Origin: Penium margaritaceum
Taxonomy: Eukaryota; Streptophyta; Zygnematophyceae; Desmidiales; Peniaceae
Reading direction: 5' to 3'
Assembly (NCBI GenBank): GCA_023375785.1
Contig: SZWC01003611.1
Location: 23,171-71,416 of the forward strand
DNA: 48,246 nt
A program made the translations under genes and the position numbers. Of the stretch, positions 41,381 through 48,246 are shown one piece after another (within the stretch, counting starts at the first letter, position 1; every line of letters begins with the position of its first letter). Below the pieces are notes generated by a model that worked only from the letters and a program-made list of their open reading frames with translations, searched no databases and was not told where the DNA came from.

Positions 41381-43079
41381 GTGACCCGGCTTTGGTTTCT
41401 GTGACCCGACTTTGGTTTTTGTGACCCGGCTTTGGTTTCTGTGACCGGCTTAGTTTAATGTGACCCGGGCTTTGGTTTCTGTGACCGAGCTTTTGTTTAT
41501 GTGACCCGACTTTGGTTTCTGTGACCCGGCTTTGGTTCCTATGACCCGGCTCTGGTTTCTGTGACCCGGCTTTGGTTTATGTGACCCGGCTTTGGTTTTT
41601 GTGATCCGGCTTTGGTTTATGTGATCCGACTTGGTTTCTGTGACCCGGCTTTGGTTCTGTGATCCGGCTTTGGTTTATCTGACCAAGCTTTGGTTTCTTT
41701 GGTCCAGCTTTGGTTTCTGTGTACCGGCTTTGGTTTACCCAACTTTGGTTTCTTTGACCCGGGTTTGGTTTCTGTGATCCGTCTTTGGTTTTTATGACGT
41801 GGCTTTAGTTTATATGACCCGGCTTTGGTTTCTGTAACCCGCCTTTGGTTTCTGTGACCCGGCTTTGGTTTATGTGACCCGGCTTTGCTGTCTGTGACTC
41901 GGTGTTGGTTTTTGTGGCCCAGCTTTGGTTTCTGTGACCCGGCTTTGGTTTATGGGACAATTTTTGGTTCATGTGACCCGGCTATGGTTTCTGTGACCCG
42001 GCTTTGGTTTATGTGACTCAGCTTTGGTTGGTGTGACCCGGCTTTAGTTTCTGTGACCCGGCTTTGGTTTATGTGACCCAGCTTTCGTTTCTGTGACCCT
42101 GCTTTGGTTTCTGTGACCCGGCTTTGGTTTCTGTGGCATGGCTTTGGTTTCTTTGGCCCAGCTTTGGTTTCTATGACCTGACATTGGGTTTGTAACCCGA
42201 CTTTGATTTTAGTGACCCGGCTTTGGTTTCTGTGACCCGGCTTTGGTTTTTGTGACCCAACTTTGGTTTCTTTGACCTGGCTTTTGTTCCTGTGAGCTGA
42301 CTTTGGTTACTGTGACCCGGCTTGGTTTTTGTGACACCGCTTTGGTGTCTATGACTGGCTTCGATTCTGTGACCCAGCGTTGGTTCTGTGACATGGCTTC
42401 GGTTGCTGTGACCCGGCTTTGGTTTCTGTGATCCGGCTTTGGATTCTGTGACCCGGCTTTGGTTTCTGTGACCAGGTTTTGGTTTCTATGACCGGGCTTT
42501 GGTTTCTGTGCCCCGGGTTTGGTTTGTTGACCCGGCTTTGGTTTCTGTGACCTGGCTTCGGTTTCTCTGACCCGGCTTTGGTTTCTGTGACCCGACTTTG
42601 GTTTCTGTGACCCGGATTCGGTTTCTGTGACTTGGCTTTGATTTCTGTAACCCGGCTTTGGTTTGTGTGACCCGACTTTGGTTTCTGTGACCCGGCTTTG
42701 GTTTATGTGAACCGGCTTTGGTTTATGTTAACCGACTTTGGTTTCTGTGACCCGCCTTTGGTTCTTGTGGCCAGGCCTTGGTTTCTGTGACCCGGCTTTG
42801 GTTTTTGGGACCCGGCTTTGGCTTTTATGACTTGGCTTACGTTTATGTGACCTCGCTTTTGTTTTTGTGACCCGGTTTTGGTTTCTGTGACCCAGCTTTG
42901 GTTTCTTTGACCCGGCTTTGGTTTATGTGACCCGGCTTTGGTGTATGTGACATGGCTTTGGTTTCTGTAACCCCGATTTGGTTTCTGTGACCCGGCTTTG
43001 GTTTCTGTGACCCGGTTTTGGTTTATGTGACCCTGCTTTGGTGTCCGTGACCCGGCTTTGGTTTCTGTGACCCAGCCTT

Positions 43080-43694
43080 TGTCAAAAGAATGGAGTGAGC
43101 AAGGATGACAGGAGCAGAAGCAAGCAGAAGCACAGAACCAGGTAGAAGTGACGTAGGGATATGATGGAAGTAGAGCAGTGAGAGCTAGCCCACGAAGTTA
43201 GTTCCATAGTCGTAAGTGGGGAGACACTGGAGCTCCAAGGTAGAAAGAGGGCAGTAAGAGAGTACATGAACGAAGCGAGTGATGCACGAGAAGTGAGTGA
43301 AAGGCCATGAGTGACCAAGCAAATAGAGAGCGGGGAATGGTGGACAAAGGGAGTGAATGTGAGAGGTGAGCAGAGCGAGGACACGGCGACGAAGCCGCGG
43401 AACCAAAGGGAATAGGATGTGCAGAACTGTTCTGGTTACCTCAAGGGAATGAACACCCTGGATAATACATTGCAGAACAGGACAGAGACTAGGTAACGGC
43501 TTCTTTTCCTCTAGCCGGGCGCGGTTGCAACGTGATCGCAGTTATTAGGGGCGGCTCGCTTCAGGGTTCTCGATCGTGACCGACAAGCCGTTGGCGAGGT
43601 GGTTCATGCTGATCTGGTACGGGACCAGAACTTGAACTTTATTCAGAACTCGGATAATCCGAGGGAGTTGGTGTTGACTTCACTTATTTTGACA
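43080..43694 (-). repeat. 3' LTR of copy 4 (615 bp)
   Basis: On the minus strand it begins TGTCAAAATAAGTGAAG and ends CATTCTTTTGACA, a perfect 8-bp terminal inverted repeat (TGTCAAAA/TTTTGACA). The middle aligns with the other LTRs through landmarks such as gttaaccagaacag-like (here gtaaccagaacag), ccgcggcttcg and cgccgtgtc. A TATA-like TGTATTATCC lies at about 43460-43469. The AATAAA of the other LTRs reads AATAAC here. Confidence 0.92.
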
Positions 43695-43706
43695 GTCCCC
43701 CTGAAG
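43695..43706 (-). other. Polypurine tract of copy 4
   Basis: Minus-strand CTTCAGGGGGAC sits immediately before the LTR's TGTC. It matches the CTTCAAGGGGGG of copy 3 and shows that this LTR is the 3' one. Confidence 0.8.
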
Positions 43707-43920
43707 TAAAAACTAGAGAGGTCGTGGTGCACATGTAAGATACAAAGATCGCCAAGTCTCGGAGAAGGGTTCGTCTGGTTGCCTGACGAGTTGGTGAAGA
43801 GAGTGATGAGTGGTGAGGATGAGCGCCTCCTTTAGAAGGGCTTCGACCCAGTCAACACCAAAAAGGGATATTGAGTTTTAGGAGACCAAGGAGCACCTGT
43901 TGGAGATTGAACTAGGGAAA

Positions 43921-44403
43921 TTAGAGTCTTTGCAGGTTGAGTAACAGTTCAACTCTCCATTGACGGTAGTTTGTGGAACCATCTCTTCTCATGTGCAGTT
44001 GGAGGGAGTCCCGTAGGCACTCTGGAATATGAGGAACAATATCAGTTAGTGCGCGACTAGGTGTTGAACAGTCAATGAATTAGATTGACTTCATTGAGGG
44101 TTGAACACAAAGCAGAGCTGTGACAGTGTTGTTGCTCATGGTCTGTTCCATTGCAGGGAGTGCCGAGAGGAACCGTTGATTCATCAAGGCCGTTTGGGGA
44201 GATGGCCTTGATGGTGATGCTGTTCTAAGGGGATATCGCCGAGAGCTCATTCTCATTGGTACGATCCCATTAGAGTGATGATGAAGGTGGGTTGGTGCAG
44301 GATGCTGGTGATGAAGGATTGGAGGACGCTGCCACGATGCCGTGCTCAAAGAGTGCTCTGCCACAGCAAGCTTTGTGAGTCCATAGGAAGTGTAGAGAAG
44401 CAC
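43921..44403 (-). pseudogene. Gag-like degenerate reading frame of copy 4
   Basis: A minus-strand frame runs from ATG 44403 to a TAA at 44080-44082 (107 codons). It stays open in the same frame for a further 52 codons to a TAA at 43921. The part after the first stop contains RRDGSTNYRQWRVELLLNLQ, similar in pattern to the N-terminal gag region of copia elements (G-x-NY-x-x-W, then a hydrophobic helix). An internal methionine (MEQT, about 44150) lines up with the MEEQ start of the copy 3 frame and is probably nearer the true start. The earlier residues are then leader. The first stop disrupts it. The identification rests on short similarity only. Confidence 0.35.
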
Positions 44404-45452
44404 AGGGACTCAGGTAGTCAGGTCCATGGATACATCGGCCTGTTCCACCGGTTAGCTTAATCAAGCAGGGAGACGGGTGGTGTCCGGGTCGAGTGGCGTG
44501 GTGACTTCACCTTTGTTGGCTGCATTCTCCTACAAATGCAGGTGGTGAAGGAGGAGTGGGTGTGATACCCACGTGCACAGAAAGAACACATCGGGTGCAG
44601 GTCACTGCAAGGCAGGCAGCTCAGCTGGAAACTTCTGCTGCCGAGAGTGGAGACTGAAGAGGGTGCTTGCGAAGCGATGATGGAGTGGGCCCAGAGGCGA
44701 GCCTCGTGCGCTGCGGAGAAGTCGGCGTGGGCGCAGGTCGCCGCGAGAGTGGCGGTTCAACCAGGCGGGTCTGTGTGCCGAGTTCAGTTGAGGAAACACG
44801 GTTGATGATGAAAGAGGAGCAATGGGCGCAGGGGCGAAACCTCGTGCGCTATGACATAGAGGAGGAGAATGCGGCAAGGGGAAGGCCAGAGCCGACGCGT
44901 CGCGAGAAATCTGTTTCCCGCATGGGTGCGGGCTGCTTCGAACCGGGAAGCTAGCTCGTGCAGATCCTTGTGCCGTTCACAGGTTCTGATGATTGCTGAT
45001 GAGGAGCAGAGGCCAATGATAAGAGAGTGGGTGCAGGGGCGAGCCGCGTGCACTGAAGGAAGTTTCGGCGTGGGCACATGTCGTCGCAGAAAAGGCAATG
45101 TGACCGGGCGGATCCTTGTGCCGAGCTGAAAGTGATGCAGAAATGGATGAATCGATTAATGGATGAGTGGGCGCAGGGGCAAAACCACGTGCCTGGCGAG
45201 ATACTGTTCATGAGAGGAGACAATGCGGAGGCAGCGTGTATGATGACGATGCGGAGATGAGGAGTGAACGAAGATAAGGTAGGCGGCTTGACGAAGGCAG
45301 ATGGAGTTGAGATGGAGGAGGAAACTCGAGCAGGTGAAGATGGTGGTGGCGATGATGTGAAAGGAGGAAGATTGATGAAGATGAGGAGGGCATTGCAGAG
45401 ACTGAGGATGAAGAGCGTAGGAGGCGGAGGACGGTGAAGAAGAAAGAGGCGG

Positions 45453-46501
45453 CACAGAAACCAGGACCAGGTCACAAAAACCAAAGCCATGTTACAGAAA
45501 TCAAAGCCAAGTCACAGAAACCAAAGCCGAGTCACAAAATCCAGAGCCGGGTCATAGCAAACCAAAGCCAGGTCACAGAAACCAAAGATGGGTCACAGAA
45601 ACCAAAGCCGGTCACAGAACCCAAAGCCGGGTCAAAGAAACCAAAGCCGGGTCATAGAAACTAAAAGCCATGTCTTAGAAACCAAAGCTGGGTCATAGAA
45701 ACCAAACCAAGTCACACAAACCAAAGCCGGATCACAGAAACCAAATCCGGTCCACATACACCAAAGCCGGGTCAAAGAAACCAAAGCCGGGTCACAGAAA
45801 CCAAAGCCGGGTCACATAAACCAAAGCCAGGTCACAGAAACCAAAGCCGGGTCACGTAAACCAAAGCCGGGTCACACAAACAAAAGCCGGGTCACAAAAA
45901 TCAAAGCCAATTCAAAGAAACCAAAGCCGGGCAATTGAAGCCAAAGCCGGGTCACAGAAACCAAAGCCGGGTCACAAAAATTAAAGCCAGGTCACAGAAA
46001 CGAAAGCCGGGTCACAGAAACCAAAGCCGGGTCACAGAAATCAAAGCCTGGTCACAGACACCAAAGCCGGGTCACAAAAACCAAAGCTGGGTCACAAAAA
46101 CCAAAGCCGGGTCACGAAAACCAAAGCCGGGTCACAGAAACCAAAACCGGGTCATAGAAACCAAAACCGGATCACATAAACAAAAGCCGGGTCACAGAAA
46201 CCAAAGCCGGGTCACATAAACCAAAGCCGGGTCACAGAAACCAAAGCCGGGTCACAAAAACCAAAGCCGGGTCACAGAAACCAAAACCGGGTCATAGAAA
46301 CCAAAACCGGATCACATAAACAAAAGCCGGGTCACAGAAACCAAAGCCGGGTCACATAAACCAAAGCCGGGTCACAGAAACCAAAGCCGGGTCACACAAA
46401 CCAAAGCCGGGTAACAGAAACGAAAGCCGGTCATAGAAACCAACGCCGGGTCACAAAACCCAAAGCCGGGTCACATAAACCAAATACGGGTCACAGAAAC
46501 C
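45453..46501 (+). repeat. S20 satellite array, forward orientation
   Basis: Forward S20 from the edge of copy 4 to a palindromic junction. A 140-bp duplication is present (ccggatcacataaac at about 46167 and 46307). The first 240 bp match diverged segments at about 29630 and 33127 in the forward array. No gene was seen. Confidence 0.96.
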
Positions 46502-47563
46502 GCTTGGTTTCTGTGACCCCACTTTGGTTTCTGTTACCTGGCTTTGGTTTCTCAGACCCGGCTTTGGTTCTGTGACCTGGTTTTGGTCACTATGACCCGG
46601 CTTTGGTTTCTGTGATCCGGCTTTGGATTCTGTGACCCCGCTTTGGTTTGTGTGACCAGGCTTTGGTTTCTATGACCGGGCTTTGGTTTTTGTGCTTCGG
46701 CTTTGGTTCGTTGACCAGGCTTTGGTTTCTGTGACCCGGCTTTGATTTCTGTGACCCGGCTTTGATTTCTGTGACCCGGCTTTGATTTCTGTGACCCGGC
46801 TTTGATTTCTGTGACCCGGCTTTGATTTCTGTGACCCGGCTTTGATTTCTGTGACCCGGCTTTGATTTCTGTGACCCGGCTTTGATTTCTGTGACCCGGC
46901 TTTGATTTCTGTGACCCGGCTTTGGTTTCTGTGACCTGGCTTTTCTTTCCGTGACCCGGCTTTGGTTTATGTGACCGGGCTGTGGTTTCTGTGACCCGGT
47001 TTAGGTTTCTGTGGCCCGGCTTTGGTTTTTGTGACCCGGCTTTGGTTTCTGGGACCCGGTTTTGGTTTTTTTGACCCGGCTTTGGTTTTTGTGACCCAGC
47101 TTTGGTTTTTGTGACCCAACTTTGATTTCTGTGACCCGGTTGTTGTTTTTATGACATGGCTTTAGTTCTTGTGACCTGGCTTTGGTTACTGTGACCCATA
47201 TTTGGTAACTGTGATCTTGCTTCAGTTTCTGTGACCCGGCTTTGGTTTTTGTGACCCGGCTTCGGTTTTTGTGGCCAGGCTTTGGTTTCTGTAACACGGC
47301 TTTGGTTTCAGGGACCCGGCTTTGGTTTCTGTGACCCGGCTTTGGTTTTTCTGGCCCGGCTTTGGTTTCTGTGACCCGGCTTTGGTTTCTGTGACCCGGC
47401 TTTGATTTCTGTGACCCGGCTTTGGTTTCTGTGACCCATCTTTGGTTTCTGTGACCTGGGTTTCGTTTTTGTGATCCGGCTTTGGTTTGTGTGACCCAGC
47501 TTTGGTTTCAGTGACCCGGCTTTGCTTACCATGACCCGGCTTTGGTTTCTGTGACCCGGCTTT
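46502..47563 (-). repeat. S20 satellite array, reverse orientation (inverted block)
   Basis: About 1.06 kb of reverse S20 lie between two forward arrays, with inverted-repeat junctions at both edges (46490-46517 and 47551-47574). Confidence 0.96.
46741..46920 (-). repeat. Nine identical copies of an S20 variant (tttgattt)
   Basis: Nine successive units read TTTGATTTCTGTGACCCGGC without differences, against the usual tttggttt. Confidence 0.95.
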
Positions 47564-48246
47564 AGCCAGGTCACAGCAACCAAAGCCAGGTCACAGAACC
47601 AAAGCCGGGTCACAGAAACCAAAGCCAGGTCACAGCAACCAAAGCAGGGTCACAGAAACCAAAGCCGGGTCACAGAAACCAAAGCCGGGTCACAGAAACC
47701 AAAGCCGGGTACCAGAAACCAAAGCTGGGTCCCAAAAACCAAAGCTGGGTAAAAAAACAAAGGCTGAGTCATATAAACCAAAGCCGGGTCACAAAAATCA
47801 AAACCGGGCCATAGAAACCAAAACCGGGTCACATAAACCAAATTTGGGTCACAGAAACCAACGCCAGGTCACATAAACCAAATCCGGGTCACATAAACCA
47901 AAGAGGGGTCACAGATTCCTAAGCTGGGTCACATAAACCAGAGCCGGGTCACAGAAAGAAATGTCGGGTCACATAAACCAAAGCCGGGTCACAGAAATAA
48001 AAGCCGGGTCACAAAAACCAAAGCCGGTCAGAGAAACGTAAGCCGGGTCACATAAACAAAAGCCGAGTCACGGAAAACAAAGCCGGGTCGCAAAAAGCAA
48101 AGCCGGGTCACATTAACAAAAGCCGGGTCAAAAAAACAAAAGCCGGGTCACGGAAACCAAAGCCGGGCCATAGAAACCAAAGCAAGGTCACAGAAACGAA
48201 AGCCGGGTCACGGAAACCAAACCCGGGTCACAGAAACCAAAGCCGG
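47564..48246 (+). repeat. S20 satellite array, forward orientation, runs off the window
   Basis: Forward S20 continues to the last base, so the satellite extends beyond the window on this side, as it does on the left. Confidence 0.96.

Larger units (their letters stand above)
33477..43079 (-). repeat. S20 satellite array, reverse orientation
   Basis: About 9.6 kb of reverse-oriented S20. It begins at a palindromic junction (ccaaag|ctttgg) with the forward array. Besides the homogenised blocks listed separately, there is a 120-bp exact duplication at 35701-35940, a repeat of about 110 bp at 33600 and 33860 (aattatg at 33621 and 33880), and diverged kilobase-scale repeats (for example near 36176 and 38988). 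It ends where the LTR of copy 4 begins. No gene was seen. Confidence 0.97.
43080..45452 (-). mobile_element. LTR retroelement copy 4: internal region and 3' LTR, minus strand
   Basis: Read on the minus strand, the leader (from 45452) aligns with 24430-25180 of copy 3. A gag-like frame follows (44403-43921), then a polypurine tract and a 615-bp LTR (43694-43080). The 5' LTR, PBS and first part of the leader are missing, replaced by forward S20. Pol is absent, as in copy 3. The copy belongs to the same family but a different lineage, with its own terminal sequence. S20 is reverse-oriented on its left and forward on its right. Confidence 0.88.

Noticed and set aside
44667..45129. Plus-strand frames opposite the leader of copy 4
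   Set aside because: They are antisense to the element, overlap each other and have no recognisable domain.
1..48246. Telomere-type repeats (TTTAGGG/CCCTAAA), tRNA or rRNA genes
   Set aside because: None was seen on either strand; GGG-containing satellite units lack the TTTA context.

Overview
The window is non-genic, heterochromatin-like DNA, most plausibly from a land plant with a repeat-rich genome. The evidence is a Ty1/copia RNase H fragment and LTR retroelements whose primer-binding sites resemble the plant initiator-Met tRNA site (TGGTATCAGAGC). No intact protein gene, tRNA, rRNA or CRISPR array is visible. The species cannot be told from the sequence.

Two unrelated satellites make up most of the DNA. 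Satellite S20 has the 20-bp consensus AAACCAAAGCCGGGTCACAG. It runs forward at 1-2370, 26041-33476, 45453-46501 and 47564-48246, and in reverse at 8341-11148, 33477-43079 and 46502-47563. Within it are recently amplified, base-identical blocks: a 60-bp trimer (1035-1658), a 20-bp variant in 44 copies (28101-28980), a 40-bp dimer in about 33 copies (40048-41380), an 80-bp tetramer (37811-38130) and a 20-bp variant in 9 copies (46741-46920). Satellite S191 has a monomer of about 191 bp and fills 4363-6914 and 11544-23018. Its monomers fall into six types in fixed order (called C-D-E-F-A-B here), giving a higher-order repeat (HOR) of about 1.145 kb. Hybrid monomers mark unequal exchanges.

Four copies of one LTR retroelement family interrupt the satellites. 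Copy 1 (2779-4362, +) has an LTR that begins inside a copia RNase H gene. Copy 2 (6915-8340, +) and copy 3 (23019-25946, +) sit at the same point of an S191 C monomer, so they descend from one insertion that was later duplicated with its flanking satellite. Copy 4 (43080-45452, -) is a 3' LTR with part of the internal region. The internal region, complete only in copy 3, is about 2.3 kb. It holds a pyrimidine-rich leader with tandem modules, a degenerate gag-like reading frame close to the polypurine tract, and no recognisable protease, integrase or reverse transcriptase, so the family looks non-autonomous.

Layout: S20 forward; RNase H relic plus copy 1; S191 array 1; copy 2; S20 reverse; a 0.4-kb island unlike anything else here; S191 array 2; copy 3; an 11-bp minisatellite; S20 forward (with a 75-bp assembly gap) then reverse; copy 4; S20 forward, reverse, forward. 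S20 orientation changes occur either at retroelement boundaries or at short palindromic junctions. The whole resembles a (peri)centromeric or other heterochromatic block, but no functional centromere evidence can be read from sequence alone. The many open frames in the satellites are by-products of their periods, not genes.
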